Positions 8,178-17,076 are shown, counted from the first letter of the stretch. The stretch: 64,000 bases of DNA from Halomonas urumqiensis (GCF_003028575.1 NZ_PYUD01000001.1:1488001-1552000), one strand, 5' to 3'. Numbers and translations are program-made. The notes: a model not told the origin generated them from the letters alone.

Positions 8178-9034
8178 GTGGTGGCAGCTACTACGTTCCT
8201 GAGTCCAGCAAGTGGCCGATCCTTGGATCGGTCGCCGTAGGGGTGATGATGATTGGCACTGGTATGTTGCTGGTGCATGATCGTGGTACTCCGATGGTGA
8301 TTATCGGGATGCTGGGCGTGTTGGGGGTCATGGCATTGTGGTTTTACGATGTCATCAAGGAGTCTCGACAAGGGCTTTACGATGCGCAGATGGATCGTTC
8401 ATTTCGCTGGGGGATGGGGTGGTTCATCTTTTCGGAAGTGATGTTCTTTGCAGCCTTCTTCGGGGCGCTTTTCTACGTGCGTACCTTTGCATTGCCTTGG
8501 CTGGATGGTGAGGGGGCCAAAGGCGTCGCTGCATTGTTGTGGCCTGACTTCACCGCCAGCTGGCCACTGATGAGCCCGCCTGATTCTTCCATTTCGGGTC
8601 CCGCGGCAACCTTCAGTCCGTGGCAATTGCCGCTGGTCAACACGTTGATACTGGTGGCCTCAAGCATCACCTTGACAGTCGCCCATGAAGGGCTGAAAGA
8701 AGGCGAGCGCCATGTCACTCGCAACTGGCTGTTCGCAACACTGCTGCTGGCGATCACCTTCATCATCATCCAGGGTGTTGAGTACTACGAGGCCTACAAT
8801 CATTACGGCATCACCCTGCAGGCCGGTATCTATGGGGCGACATTCTTCCTGTTGACAGGCTTTCATGGCGTGCACGTGATCATTGGAGCCACCATCCTGG
8901 CGGTGATGTTCTGGCGTATCCAGAAGGGGCATTTCTCGGGAGATCAGCATTTCGGATTTGAAGCCGCAAGCTGGTACTGGCACTTCGTGGACGTAGTATG
9001 GATCGGACTGTTCCTGTTCGTCTATGTCTTCTAG
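8174..9034 (+). CDS. coxC: Cytochrome c oxidase subunit III
   Basis: Subunit III is the third core subunit of the oxidase; it stabilises subunit I and the proton-uptake path. The 286-residue protein has seven predicted membrane helices and the conserved segments WGMGWFIFSEVMFFAAFF, THEG-like VAHEGLKEGERH, GFHGVHVIIGA and the C-terminal EAASWYWHFVDVVWIGLF. The start overlaps the ctaG stop. After it the plus-strand operon is interrupted by a short DUF2909 gene on the other strand. Confidence 0.97.
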   Translation: MSGGSYYVPESSKWPILGSVAVGVMMIGTGMLLVHDRGTPMVIIGMLGVLGVMALWFYDVIKESRQGLYDAQMDRSFRWGMGWFIFSEVMFFAAFFGALFYVRTFALPWLDGEGAKGVAALLWPDFTASWPLMSPPDSSISGPAATFSPWQLPLVNTLILVASSITLTVAHEGLKEGERHVTRNWLFATLLLAITFIIIQGVEYYEAYNHYGITLQAGIYGATFFLLTGFHGVHVIIGATILAVMFWRIQKGHFSGDQHFGFEAASWYWHFVDVVWIGLFLFVYVF

Positions 9035-9102
9035 TTGATTGTCAAGATGCTCTGCAAGACGGCCCTGCCAGAGGGCCTGCAAGTGGATCTGTGCATGATC
9101 AG

Positions 9103-9294
9103 CTAACCCAGGGTGCCAAGATAGAATCCGTAGAAGAGCAACGCTAGAAGAGTGGCGGCCAGCGCCACTCTGAGCTTCAACGATACGAGCAGGCGGCGTG
9201 ATTGGCCACCGTCCTTCAGCAGGAATCCGGCGCCAGCGGCAAGGCTTGACAGCATGGCCAGGAATACCAGGGCGATGAGAACCTTCAGCAACAT
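9103..9294 (-). CDS. DUF2909 twin-transmembrane protein (63 aa)
   Basis: This small membrane protein has two predicted helices (residues about 3-25 and 42-60) separated by LKDGGQSRRLLVSLKLRV. That layout, with the KDGGQSRR loop and a short C-terminal YGFYLG, is characteristic of DUF2909, a family almost always found between coxC and surf1 in gammaproteobacteria. Its function is unknown but the location implies a part in oxidase biogenesis. An AAGGAG ribosome-binding site lies 7 nt before its ATG. Its start codon overlaps, on the opposite strand, the likely start of the SURF1 gene. Confidence 0.88.
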   Translation of the reverse strand: MLLKVLIALVFLAMLSSLAAGAGFLLKDGGQSRRLLVSLKLRVALAATLLALLFYGFYLGTLG

Positions 9295-9997
9295 GGGACA
9301 CTCCTTGAATCGCGATGGCTCTCAGGATGCCTCTCCGGGCAATCGTCGGCAATGGTTGTGGTGGACATTCTGGTCCATATTGGTGGTGCTTGGCATTGTT
9401 CTGGGCATTTGGCAGTGGGAACGTGCCGATGACAAGCGAGAGTATCTGGCCCGTCTTGATGCCGCCCCTCGTCTCGAGTCCCCCGCCCAAACACCTCCGG
9501 ATGGCAGTTTTCTCACGCTTACCGGCACTTACCTGGCCGCTGAGACACTTTTTCTGGATAACCGGACCTTTGACGGTAGGCTTGGTGTCGCTCCGTTGAC
9601 TCCATTTGAAGACGAGAATGGTCGCTTTTGGCTCATACAGCGCGGTTTTCTGGAGACTGGTACTAGCCGCGAGACACCCCAAGTGGAAACTCCGGATGGA
9701 CGCGTGACACTGGCTGGCAGATGGCAGACCGCCAACGAGGGCACGCCAGTTTTTGGCGAGAATCGCGAGGGCCAGCGATTGCAGCGAATGGCGCTTGACG
9801 CCTGGTCAAGCGACTTTGCTCATGATGGCTGGTTGCATCTCGAGCAGGGGCCGGGTCACCTTGAGTCGTGGTGGACCCCGAGTGTCATGCCGCCTAGTCG
9901 TCATTTGGGGTATGCCGTGCAGTGGTGGGGACTTTCCCTTGCCGCCCTGGTAGTGATGCTGGTTGGTTCGCGCCGTTTTTCCAGACGCATTCGGTGA
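9293..9997 (+). CDS. SURF1 family cytochrome oxidase biogenesis protein
   Basis: SURF1 helps insert haem a into subunit I. The 234-residue protein has the expected two terminal membrane helices: an N-terminal one followed by GIWQWERADDKR (the family LGxWQxxRxxxK signature) and a C-terminal one in HLGYAVQWWGLSLAALV. The periplasmic loop between them contains LTGTYL, FLDNRTFDGRLGV and WLIQRGFLETG. The start is uncertain: ATG at 9293 has no clear ribosome-binding site, and a TTG at 9305 in the same frame is an alternative. If 9293 is used, the gene shares two bases with the divergent DUF2909 start codon. Confidence 0.92.
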   Translation: MGHSLNRDGSQDASPGNRRQWLWWTFWSILVVLGIVLGIWQWERADDKREYLARLDAAPRLESPAQTPPDGSFLTLTGTYLAAETLFLDNRTFDGRLGVAPLTPFEDENGRFWLIQRGFLETGTSRETPQVETPDGRVTLAGRWQTANEGTPVFGENREGQRLQRMALDAWSSDFAHDGWLHLEQGPGHLESWWTPSVMPPSRHLGYAVQWWGLSLAALVVMLVGSRRFSRRIR

Positions 9998-10040
9998 TGA
10001 ATTTTCTTGTGATGAACTCATTTTCCTTCGACGCACGCAC

Positions 10041-10095
10041 TTTTCTGCGTACACACTATTTTTCCGCGTATACACTATTTTCCGCGTATTTAAGG
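10041..10095. repeat. Three imperfect ~18-bp tandem repeats in a leader
   Basis: The unit TTTTC(T/C)GCGTA(C/T)ACACTA occurs at 10041-10058, 10059-10077 (one extra T) and, with a diverged end, at 10078-10095. It lies between surf1 and the start of the next gene, and the last copy runs into its AAGGA ribosome-binding site. Confidence 0.8.
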
Positions 10096-10106
10096 AACAA
10101 GCAGAC

Positions 10107-10655
10107 ATGACATCAATTCGCACCGTGAGCCAGGCGCGCCTGAAGCTAGTGGCGCTGATGGCAATCTTTGCCTTGCCGATGCTTGTGGCATGGGGGATGG
10201 TGTTCTGGGGTGTCGGCATCCCCGAAGAGCGGACCGCCCATGGGGAGTTGTCACCTGACATACCGATGCTTGCCGAGTGGCCCTTGTCGGAACAGGCCGG
10301 TCCGCTGGTGGAGGGGGATTGGGTGCTGGCATTCGATTGCGGAGAGCGGTGCGAGGTACTGACAGACCAGTGGTGGCGTGTGCATCGTGCACTTGGGCGC
10401 GAGGCGCCGCGTGTCAGCCGGCTGCGTATTGGTGGACCTGCCGACGCCTTGCCGGGTGAGCGCATCGTCCAGTGGTCGAATGCTCCACAATGGCGAAAGG
10501 CCGACACACTCTGGATATTAGACCCCGCCGGACATCCGGTGCTGACCTATACACCCGAAGCCGACCCCAGTGAGGTACTGGATGATCTCAATCAACTGCT
10601 GCGCATGAACCCGGAAGTCGGGTCGCGTGATGTGCAGGACGTAGCTCAGCGTTGA
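10107..10655 (+). CDS. Membrane-anchored protein of the cytochrome oxidase operon
   Basis: The 182-residue protein has a single N-terminal membrane helix (about residues 14-38) and a periplasmic domain of about 140 residues. Its mid-region contains CGERC (near residue 75), a Cys-X3-Cys pair that recalls a worn thioredoxin or SCO active site, and later LWILDPAGHPVLTYTPEADPSEVLDDLNQLL, which resembles the end of a thioredoxin-fold protein. Proteins of this kind lie between surf1 and ctaA in gammaproteobacterial cox operons and are thought to act in assembly; no precise function is known. The start at 10107 follows AAGGA; a longer frame upstream would cross the tandem repeats and is not supported. 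Confidence 0.75.
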   Translation: MTSIRTVSQARLKLVALMAIFALPMLVAWGMVFWGVGIPEERTAHGELSPDIPMLAEWPLSEQAGPLVEGDWVLAFDCGERCEVLTDQWWRVHRALGREAPRVSRLRIGGPADALPGERIVQWSNAPQWRKADTLWILDPAGHPVLTYTPEADPSEVLDDLNQLLRMNPEVGSRDVQDVAQR

Positions 10656-10688
10656 TCTGATCGAACTATGGGGGATAAGAGGAAGATG

Positions 10689-11741
10689 ATGGGTACCGAG
10701 GGTAGGTTGCGGTTGCTCAAGACCTTGAGCTTGATCGGTGTGGTGTTTACCGGCCTGGTCATCCTGGTGGGCGCCTGGACACGCCTCTCTGATGCTGGCC
10801 TTGGCTGCCCCGACTGGCCAGGCTGTTACGGACGTCTGGTGGTGCCAGATGCGGAACATGCCATGATGCACACCCCCGATACTCCTCTTGAAGTGTTCAA
10901 GGCCTGGGTGGAGATGTTTCATCGCTACATTGCTTCTGCCCTTGGTCTGCTGGTAATTGCCATTGTGGTGATGGGTGTCTCGCTTCGCCACCAACCAGGG
11001 TTTCCATGGCTGGTGAGTCTGTCGCTGCTGGCAGCTATCATCGTACAAGGGGCGTTCGGCGCCTTCACGGTCACGTTGAAACTCTGGCCACAGGTCGTCA
11101 CGTTACACCTGCTTGGCGGGCTTACCGTGATGGTGTTGTTTCTGTGGCTGCACCTGAGGCTTCGACGGTTTGTCAAAGGTGACCTGACGCTGGGTGGAGT
11201 CCCCGCGCCGCGTCGTCCCTTGTCGCCCCTGTGGGGCCTTGCCGTGCTGGTGCTGGTGTTGCAGCTGGCCCTCGGCGGGTGGGTATCGAGCAATTACGCG
11301 GGCATTGCCTGCCAAGGGTTCCCTACATGCAACGGGCAATGGTGGCCCTCAACGGATTGGAGTGAAGGGTTTCATATCACCCAGAGCGTCGGCCCCAACT
11401 ACCTGCATGGTCAACTGCATGCCGATGCGCGTTCGGCCATTCAGCTCGGCCACCGGTTGGGCGCCATGGTGTTGGGGCTGATGTTGATAGTGTTGGTGGC
11501 CCGTCATTGGCAAGAAACGCGCATGCGCCCCTGGCTTGCAGGGTTGGTATTGGTGTTTACACTGCAGTTTGGCTTGGGTGTGGCCAATGTCGTCATGTGG
11601 TTGCCTTTGTGGCTCGCGCTCTTGCATACCGCGGGCGCCGTGGCCATGGTGGTAGCCATGACACTGTCCGTGTGGAACTGGCGAACGTTGCCTGTCGAGC
11701 CCGCGGTGCTAAACAGAAACCAGACGATAATGACAACGTAA
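10689..11741 (+). CDS. ctaA: Haem A synthase (CtaA/Cox15)
   Basis: CtaA oxidises the C8 methyl of haem O to the formyl group of haem A. The protein is about 350 residues with eight membrane helices in two four-helix halves. Visible family features are WTRLSDAGLGCPDWPGCYG near the start, the haem-ligand histidines in EMFHRYIA, VVTLHLLGG, LGHRLGA and LLHTAGA, and the second Cys pair in NYAGIACQGFPTCNGQWWP. The start is chosen at the second of two tandem ATGs because AAGAGGA lies five bases before it; an ATG at 10668 would add seven residues without a ribosome-binding site. It is 12 nt from ctaB. Confidence 0.95.
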   Translation: MGTEGRLRLLKTLSLIGVVFTGLVILVGAWTRLSDAGLGCPDWPGCYGRLVVPDAEHAMMHTPDTPLEVFKAWVEMFHRYIASALGLLVIAIVVMGVSLRHQPGFPWLVSLSLLAAIIVQGAFGAFTVTLKLWPQVVTLHLLGGLTVMVLFLWLHLRLRRFVKGDLTLGGVPAPRRPLSPLWGLAVLVLVLQLALGGWVSSNYAGIACQGFPTCNGQWWPSTDWSEGFHITQSVGPNYLHGQLHADARSAIQLGHRLGAMVLGLMLIVLVARHWQETRMRPWLAGLVLVFTLQFGLGVANVVMWLPLWLALLHTAGAVAMVVAMTLSVWNWRTLPVEPAVLNRNQTIMTT

Positions 11742-11752
11742 GGAGTGGGTGC

Positions 11753-12685
11753 ATGTCTGAGGCACTGACATCGCGCACCGGATTGGTGCGGGGCGGCGCA
11801 CCGGGTGCCGTTAGCTGGGGGTGGCGGGACCTGCTGACCCTCTGCAAGCCTCGTGTAGTAGTGGTTATGCTGGTTTGTGCGCTGGTGGGCATGGCGTTGG
11901 CGAGCCCTGTATTGCCTTCCCTATGGGTCGTTGGCTATGGGCTATTGGGCATAGGTCTTGCGGCGAGTGGAGCGGCGGCCTTCAATCACGTGGTGGATCG
12001 CAGGCTGGATGCCATGATGGTGCGTACATCGCGCCGGCCTCTGGCGACACAGCGCATGCCCAGTGCTCTGGCGATTGTGTGGGCCACGTTACTGTCGGTG
12101 AGTGGCATTGGGTTGTTGTTGTGGCAGGTCAATGCACTGACGGCTTGGCTGACACTGGGCTCGTTGATCGGCTATGCACTGGTCTATACAACGTTTCTAA
12201 AGCACGCGACTCCCCAGAATATCGTCATTGGTGGCGTGGCGGGTGCCGCACCACCGCTGCTCGGCTGGACGGCAGTCACCGGTCAGTTGAGCCCTGAGCC
12301 GTTACTTTTGATGTTGATCGTATTCGCCTGGACACCGCCGCACTTCTGGGCTTTGGCTTTGCACAAGCGGGACGAATACGCGCGCGCTGGCGTGCCCATG
12401 CTGCCTGTCACCCATGGTGAGGCGTTCACGCGACTCCAGGTATGGCTCTATGGTTGGCTCACCGTGGCGGTTACCCTGATGCCGTTCGTCATCGGGATGA
12501 GCGGTGCGGTCTATCTGGTGGGTGTCTGCCTGCTCAATGCGCGTTTCATGTTCTGGAACTGGAAGGTATGGCGAGGTCAGGATCCCAAGGCGCCACTGGC
12601 GGCCTTCTGGTTCTCCATTCGCTATATTCTCGGGGTATTCGGTGTGTTGCTGCTCGATCACTATGCGGCAAGCCTGGGGTTCTGA
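11753..12685 (+). CDS. ctaB: Protohaem IX farnesyltransferase (haem O synthase)
   Basis: This UbiA-type prenyltransferase adds a farnesyl group to haem B, giving haem O, the substrate of CtaA. The 310-residue protein has about eight or nine membrane helices. The first Asp-rich motif reads NHVVDRRLDAMMVRTSRRP (about residues 75-93), and the second region contains FAWTPPHFWALALHKRDEYARAG. The family signature YTTFLKHATPQNIVIGGVAGA is present in abbreviated form near residue 145. An AAGGAG ribosome-binding site precedes the ATG at 11753. It is the last gene of the oxidase cluster and is followed by a perfect palindrome. Confidence 0.96.
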   Translation: MSEALTSRTGLVRGGAPGAVSWGWRDLLTLCKPRVVVVMLVCALVGMALASPVLPSLWVVGYGLLGIGLAASGAAAFNHVVDRRLDAMMVRTSRRPLATQRMPSALAIVWATLLSVSGIGLLLWQVNALTAWLTLGSLIGYALVYTTFLKHATPQNIVIGGVAGAAPPLLGWTAVTGQLSPEPLLLMLIVFAWTPPHFWALALHKRDEYARAGVPMLPVTHGEAFTRLQVWLYGWLTVAVTLMPFVIGMSGAVYLVGVCLLNARFMFWNWKVWRGQDPKAPLAAFWFSIRYILGVFGVLLLDHYAASLGF

Positions 12686-12705
12686 CAGGCGCGTAGTGAC
12701 CCGAC

Positions 12706-12737
12706 GCAACGAGCCCGGCCATGGCCGGGCTCGTTGC
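12706..12737. terminator. Perfect 32-bp palindrome, probable terminator
   Basis: The sequence is identical to its own reverse complement: GCAACGAGCCCGGCC, a central AT, and GGCCGGGCTCGTTGC. As RNA it would fold into a long GC-rich hairpin, fitting the end of the oxidase operon 20 nt after ctaB. There is no T run after it, so a pure intrinsic terminator role is not certain. Confidence 0.6.
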
Positions 12738-12799
12738 ATATGGCTTGTCCATGTAGAATGGCTTTGACAGATATTGACCTACCGACTTTGGGAAAGCCC

Positions 12800-13270
12800 A
12801 TGACTACGATGACCGCCGCAATACTTGTCGGCATTGCGCTGGCAATCATTGCCGGACTCGCCGCCTACGCTTTCAGGCTCAACAAGGAAGTGCGGCGACG
12901 AGAGGCCCTGCGTGATGAAGAAGCGCAGCGAGCACGTGACAATTGCCTCGAGAACCTCGAGCTTGTTGCCTCGGCGCTGGTGCAGCAGCAGGTGGATATC
13001 ACCGAAGGCGCCTGGCGGTGCAAGGTGTCACTGGAAATCATCGATGCCACGCTGCTCGAGCGGGATGCCTTTCGCCCGTTCGTCGAAGTCTATGATCGCA
13101 CTCGTCATCTGCACACTCACGATGCTCGTATGGCATTGTCGCCAAAGGAGCGTTTCAAGGAAGACAAAGAGCGCATCGCGGTGGAAGACGAGTACCGACA
13201 GCCGGTCATCGAGGCGGCCAGGGCGGCACTGGTGTTTCGCCGAGAGTGGCCAGAGAGCCTGCATCGCTGA
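12800..13270 (+). CDS. DUF2489 membrane-anchored protein
   Basis: The 156-residue protein has one N-terminal membrane helix (residues about 7-25) followed by a charged, helical cytoplasmic domain. The conserved core VYDRTRHLHTHDAR then MALSPKERFKEDKERIAVE (about residues 97-130), after EGAWRCKVSLEIID, matches the pattern of DUF2489, a gammaproteobacterial family without known function. GGGAAAG upstream is the likely ribosome-binding site. In-frame codons extend back into the palindrome but have no suitable start. It lies between the oxidase operon and an OmpA-like gene and is probably transcribed on its own. Confidence 0.8.
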   Translation: MTTMTAAILVGIALAIIAGLAAYAFRLNKEVRRREALRDEEAQRARDNCLENLELVASALVQQQVDITEGAWRCKVSLEIIDATLLERDAFRPFVEVYDRTRHLHTHDARMALSPKERFKEDKERIAVEDEYRQPVIEAARAALVFRREWPESLHR

Positions 13271-13539
13271 TGCGTGAATACGGCGTTGATCGCACACTGT
13301 TCGATTATCAATGGCATCATCTACCATTTATGTCATAAGATGTTGATTGAAAGATTAGCCGAGCTCGGGCAAGCTTGCCTCGCGCCAGGAAGGCGGCGTT
13401 GCTTGTCGAGTTCGACGTAACGGTTGTATCAGGTGGGCAAGGGAATAACGCCCCGCGCCTTCCGATCGTTTGGATCACTTGGGATCGGGGACTTTTGCTT
13501 CCTCCCCAGGAACTGAATCAAGAAGAAGGAGTTTGCAAA

Positions 13540-14196
13540 ATGAAAAATTCTACGACTGGCTTGTTGCTCGGATCTGCACTGGTAGTCGGCTTGGCTGGAT
13601 GTGCCACGCCTAACACCGATCCCTCATCCGATCGTGCCTGGTACCAGCAGCCTATCGTCTGTGGTATCGCAGGTAGCCTGATCGGTGGTGGTATTGGTTA
13701 TGCGACCGCCAGCGATGCCGATGAAGAGAACCACGCAGCGGGTGGTGCGACTATCGGTGCCGCGGCAGGTGCTCTGCTGTGCGCTGACCGTAGCCCTGAG
13801 CCTGTGGCCGAGCCTGAGCCGATGCCGGAGCCGGAACCCGAGCCGGTGCCGGACTTCGAGCCGGTGGTGCTGTCCAGTGAAGTCAACTTCGCGTTCGACT
13901 CTGCGGACCTGACCATGCAAGCTGAATCGACCCTTGATGAGGTGGCCCGTCGCCTGCGCGAGCACACCGACGTCAATATCCGCATCGATGGTCACACCGA
14001 TTCTGTCGGCTCTAACCAGTACAACATGGGCCTGTCACAGGAGCGTGCTGATTCGGTTCGTAGCTACCTGATGTCTCAGGGTGTTTCCGGCAGCCGCATG
14101 ATGGCTACCGGTTACGGTGAAGAGCGCCCTGTGGCTACCAACGAGACCGACCAGGGCCGTGCCCTCAACCGTCGTGTCGAGATCGATCGCCAGTAA
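13540..14196 (+). CDS. OmpA-family outer-membrane lipoprotein
   Basis: The 218-residue protein begins with a lipoprotein signal peptide (lipobox LAGC near residues 18-21). It continues with a Gly-rich glycine-zipper segment (GSLIGGGIGYATA, then GGATIGAAAGALL), a Pro-Glu-Pro linker (repeats of EPEP, about residues 86-107), and a C-terminal OmpA domain with NFAFDSADL, DGHTDSVGSNQYN, LSQERADSV and ALNRRVEI that binds peptidoglycan. The role is to tie the outer membrane to the cell wall. The start follows AAGAAGGAG. It is monocistronic, between a 269-nt upstream region in which no element was recognised and a downstream hairpin. Confidence 0.92.
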   Translation: MKNSTTGLLLGSALVVGLAGCATPNTDPSSDRAWYQQPIVCGIAGSLIGGGIGYATASDADEENHAAGGATIGAAAGALLCADRSPEPVAEPEPMPEPEPEPVPDFEPVVLSSEVNFAFDSADLTMQAESTLDEVARRLREHTDVNIRIDGHTDSVGSNQYNMGLSQERADSVRSYLMSQGVSGSRMMATGYGEERPVATNETDQGRALNRRVEIDRQ

Positions 14197-14240
14197 ATGC
14201 TGGTCTTTCGAATCGCCGGGTGAGCAATCGCCTGACGCCA

Positions 14241-14266
14241 GCGGGGGTGCCTTAGGGCACCCCCGC
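14241..14266 (+). terminator. Hairpin after the OmpA-like gene
   Basis: GCGGGGGTGCC and GGCACCCCCGC form a perfect 11-bp stem with a TTAG loop, 45 nt after the stop codon. No T run follows, so termination strength is uncertain. Confidence 0.6.
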
Positions 14267-14485
14267 TGCGTTGGTGACCCAAACTGCAATAATTGCCCTA
14301 AGCCCCCGGGATTCTGTCAAACCGAGGATTCTGCTAGGATACTGGCCTGCCTAACGCAGCATCTCTCCTCTAGCGTCCATGATGCCTGAGTGTGATGGCG
14401 GGTAGTGCAGGGACATATTTTTCATTCTGTTCATCGCGACATGTGGTCTTTCGTATGGGCCACCACTGCGCACAAGGACCCATTC

Positions 14486-16384
14486 ATGCCCATCGTGACC
14501 CTGCCGGACGGCAGCCAGAGAACCTTCGACGAACCCCTGAGCGTCATGCAGCTTGCCGAAAGCATTGGCCCTGGTCTCGCCAAGGCGTGCGTTGCTGGCA
14601 AGATCGACGGGGTGGCGGTAGACGCCGCCGACATCATCGATCATGACGCCACGGTTGCCATTCTGACCGCCCGAGACCCAGAAGGCCTGGAGGTGATCCG
14701 TCACTCTTGTGCTCACCTGATCGGTCATGCGGTCAAGCAGCTCTATCCCGATGCCAAGATGGCCATTGGTCCGGTCATCGACGACGGCTTCTACTACGAT
14801 ATCGATTTCGGTCGATCGGTGACGCCCGAGGATCTCGAGGCCATCGAGAAACGCATGAAAGCGTTGATCGATCACGACTATGACGTCGTGCGAGATTATG
14901 TCGATCGTGACAAGGCCATGCTGACGTTCCTGCATCGTAACGAGCCATACAAGCAGGAAATTGTCCGAGAGATTCCTGAAGGCGAGACCATCCGTCTTTA
15001 TCATCATGAAGAGTACACCGACATGTGCCGTGGGCCGCATGTGCCCAACACCCGGCACCTGAAAGCCTTCAAGCTGACCAAGCTTGCCGGTGCGTATTGG
15101 CGTGGTGATGCCGAAAAACCGATGCTGACGCGCATCTATGGCACCGCCTGGCCCGACAAGAAGCAGCTCAAGGCGTACTTGAAGCGTCTCGAGGAAGCCG
15201 AGAAGCGCGATCACCGCAAGCTGGCACGCAAGCTAGACCTCTTCCACATGCAGGAAGAGGCGCCGGGCATGGTCTTCTGGCATCCGCGTGGCTGGAAGCT
15301 GTGGCAGGTTGTCGAGCAGTACATGCGCCGGGTTTACGAGGAGGGCGGCTACCAGGAGATTCGCTGTCCCCAGATTATGGACGTCTCGCTTTGGAAGAAG
15401 TCCGGCCACTGGGACAACTATGCCGATGGCATGTTCTTCACTGAATCGGAGAAGCGTGAGTATGCGCTCAAGCCGATGAACTGCCCCGGCCATGTGCAGG
15501 TATTCAATTCCGGCTTGCGAAGCTATCGCGAGCTGCCGGTGCGTTACGGCGAGTTTGGCGGTTGCCACCGCAACGAGCCTTCCGGTGCACTGCATGGTAT
15601 CATGCGGGTGCGCGCTTTCACTCAGGACGATGGCCACGTCTTCTGCACCGAGGAGCAGGTCGAGGCGGAAGTCACCCGTTTCCACCAGCAGGCACAGCAG
15701 GTGTATGGCGATTTCGGTTTCGACGAGATTGCCGTGAAGCTGGCCCTGCGCCCGGAGAAGCGGCTGGGTGAGGATGCGATTTGGGATCGTGCCGAGGATG
15801 CGCTGCGCAGCGCCCTAAGGGCCTGTGACGTAGAGTGGGAAGAGCTGCCGGGCGAGGGCGCCTTCTATGGCCCCAAGATCGAGTATCATATGCGTGACTG
15901 CCTCGGACGCGAGTGGCAGGTAGGCACCATGCAGGTCGATTTCATGATGCCCACGCGACTGGGTGCCCAATATGTCACCGCGGAAGGTGATCGGCGTGCC
16001 CCGGTGATGCTGCACCGAGCCATCGTCGGTTCGATGGAGCGTTTTATCGGCATCCTCATCGAACACTACGCCGGCGCGATGCCCCTTTGGCTGGCACCGC
16101 AGCAGGCGGTCATCCTCAATATCACCGATGCCCAGCGTGATTTTGCGACGAATCTGGAAAAACGTCTGCAAAAAAGCGGTCTTCGCGTCAAGGCGGACTT
16201 GAGGAATGAGAAGATCGGCTTTAAAATCCGCGAGCATACGTTGCAGAAAGTTCCTTATCTGCTGGTAGTAGGAGATAAGGAAGTCGAGGCCGACTCGGTG
16301 GCCGTGCGTACGCGTACCGGCGAGGATCTTGGCATCATGCGGGTCGACGACCTCATCGAGCGTCTGAGTGCCGAACTCGGCTGA
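14486..16384 (+). CDS. thrS: Threonyl-tRNA synthetase
   Basis: ThrRS charges tRNA-Thr and edits Ser-tRNA-Thr. The 632-residue protein has all expected parts: an N-terminal TGS domain ([20 protein letters not shown] onward), the editing domain with [16 protein letters not shown] near residue 73 and the CRGPH motif, the class II catalytic core (motif 2 region [18 protein letters not shown] with zinc-site residues around NCPGHV and [11 protein letters not shown] as motif 3), and a C-terminal anticodon-binding domain. The ATG at 14486 is chosen because AAGGA lies 8 nt before it and it gives the normal length; an earlier in-frame start would add 27 residues. Autoregulation by an operator exists in E. 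coli; no matching structure was recognised here. Confidence 0.98.
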   Translation: MPIVTLPDGSQRTFDEPLSVMQLAESIGPGLAKACVAGKIDGVAVDAADIIDHDATVAILTARDPEGLEVIRHSCAHLIGHAVKQLYPDAKMAIGPVIDDGFYYDIDFGRSVTPEDLEAIEKRMKALIDHDYDVVRDYVDRDKAMLTFLHRNEPYKQEIVREIPEGETIRLYHHEEYTDMCRGPHVPNTRHLKAFKLTKLAGAYWRGDAEKPMLTRIYGTAWPDKKQLKAYLKRLEEAEKRDHRKLARKLDLFHMQEEAPGMVFWHPRGWKLWQVVEQYMRRVYEEGGYQEIRCPQIMDVSLWKKSGHWDNYADGMFFTESEKREYALKPMNCPGHVQVFNSGLRSYRELPVRYGEFGGCHRNEPSGALHGIMRVRAFTQDDGHVFCTEEQVEAEVTRFHQQAQQVYGDFGFDEIAVKLALRPEKRLGEDAIWDRAEDALRSALRACDVEWEELPGEGAFYGPKIEYHMRDCLGREWQVGTMQVDFMMPTRLGAQYVTAEGDRRAPVMLHRAIVGSMERFIGILIEHYAGAMPLWLAPQQAVILNITDAQRDFATNLEKRLQKSGLRVKADLRNEKIGFKIREHTLQKVPYLLVVGDKEVEADSVAVRTRTGEDLGIMRVDDLIERLSAELG

Positions 16385-16416
16385 CGACATCGTCAATTGT
16401 CTAGGGAGACGGAACG

Positions 16417-16956
16417 ATCAAGCGAAGCAACCCAAGAGGGCGCGTTCAAGACAAGCGCCCCCCAATGAACGAGCGCATCACCGAGGATCAGGTTCGCCTG
16501 ATCGACAGCGACGGCGAACAGTTGGGCGTCGTGCCCACCAGTGATGCACTGGAACGTGCCGAAGCAGCCGGGATGGATCTCGTGCAGATTTCCAATGCCG
16601 ACCCGATCGTCTGCAAGATCATGGATTATGGCAAATTCGTCTTCGAGCAGAAGAAGCAGAAATCTGCTCAGAAGAAGAAGACGAAGCAGATTCAGGTCAA
16701 GGAAGTCAAATTCCGGCCTGGCACCGACGAAGGCGACTATCAGGTCAAGCTCAAGAACCTGACGCGTTTCCTCGAAGGTGGTGACAAGGGCAAGGTCACG
16801 TTGCGTTTCCGTGGTCGGGAAATGGCGCACCAGGACATCGGCCGCAAGCTGATGGAACGGATTGCCGCCGATCTCGAGGAAATCGGGACCGTGGAGGCCT
16901 TTCCCAAGATGGAAGGGCGCCAGATGATCATGATCATTGCCCCCAAGAAGAAGTAA
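16417..16956 (+). CDS. infC: Translation initiation factor IF-3, with ATC start codon
   Basis: IF-3 binds the 30S subunit and rejects wrong start codons. The conserved core includes [46 protein letters not shown] and [14 protein letters not shown]. The first ATG in frame (16465) would cut off the N-terminal segment. From ATC at 16417 the frame reads [20 protein letters not shown], which aligns with the E. coli start (IKGGKRVQ, an AUU start), gives 179 residues against 180, and has AGGGAGA 6 nt upstream. The rare start lets IF-3 repress its own translation; this is established for E. coli and inferred here. The gene lies 32 nt after thrS. Confidence 0.93.
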   Translation: MKRSNPRGRVQDKRPPMNERITEDQVRLIDSDGEQLGVVPTSDALERAEAAGMDLVQISNADPIVCKIMDYGKFVFEQKKQKSAQKKKTKQIQVKEVKFRPGTDEGDYQVKLKNLTRFLEGGDKGKVTLRFRGREMAHQDIGRKLMERIAADLEEIGTVEAFPKMEGRQMIMIIAPKKK

Positions 16957-16989
16957 GTGCAAGAAAAAGTAACTGCAAGAAAATAAGTG
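16943..16989. repeat. Three tandem ~16-bp copies across the infC stop
   Basis: The end of infC (AAGAAGAAGTAAG) is followed by two similar copies, TGCAAGAAAAAGTAAC and TGCAAGAAAATAAGTG, so the lysine-rich end and its TAA are repeated. Confidence 0.7.
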
Positions 16990-17076
16990 ATTCGACGGCC
17001 GGTTAAACGGGCGGGAAGGCAAAGACTTTCTCGTTGGCCCCGAATTTTCTGAAAAACCTCGAGCGGAGTTAGACTC

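Noticed and set aside
9035-9102. Terminator between coxC and the DUF2909 gene
   Set aside because: GGCCCT and AGAGGGCC can pair, but there is no T run on either side, so evidence is too weak for a feature.
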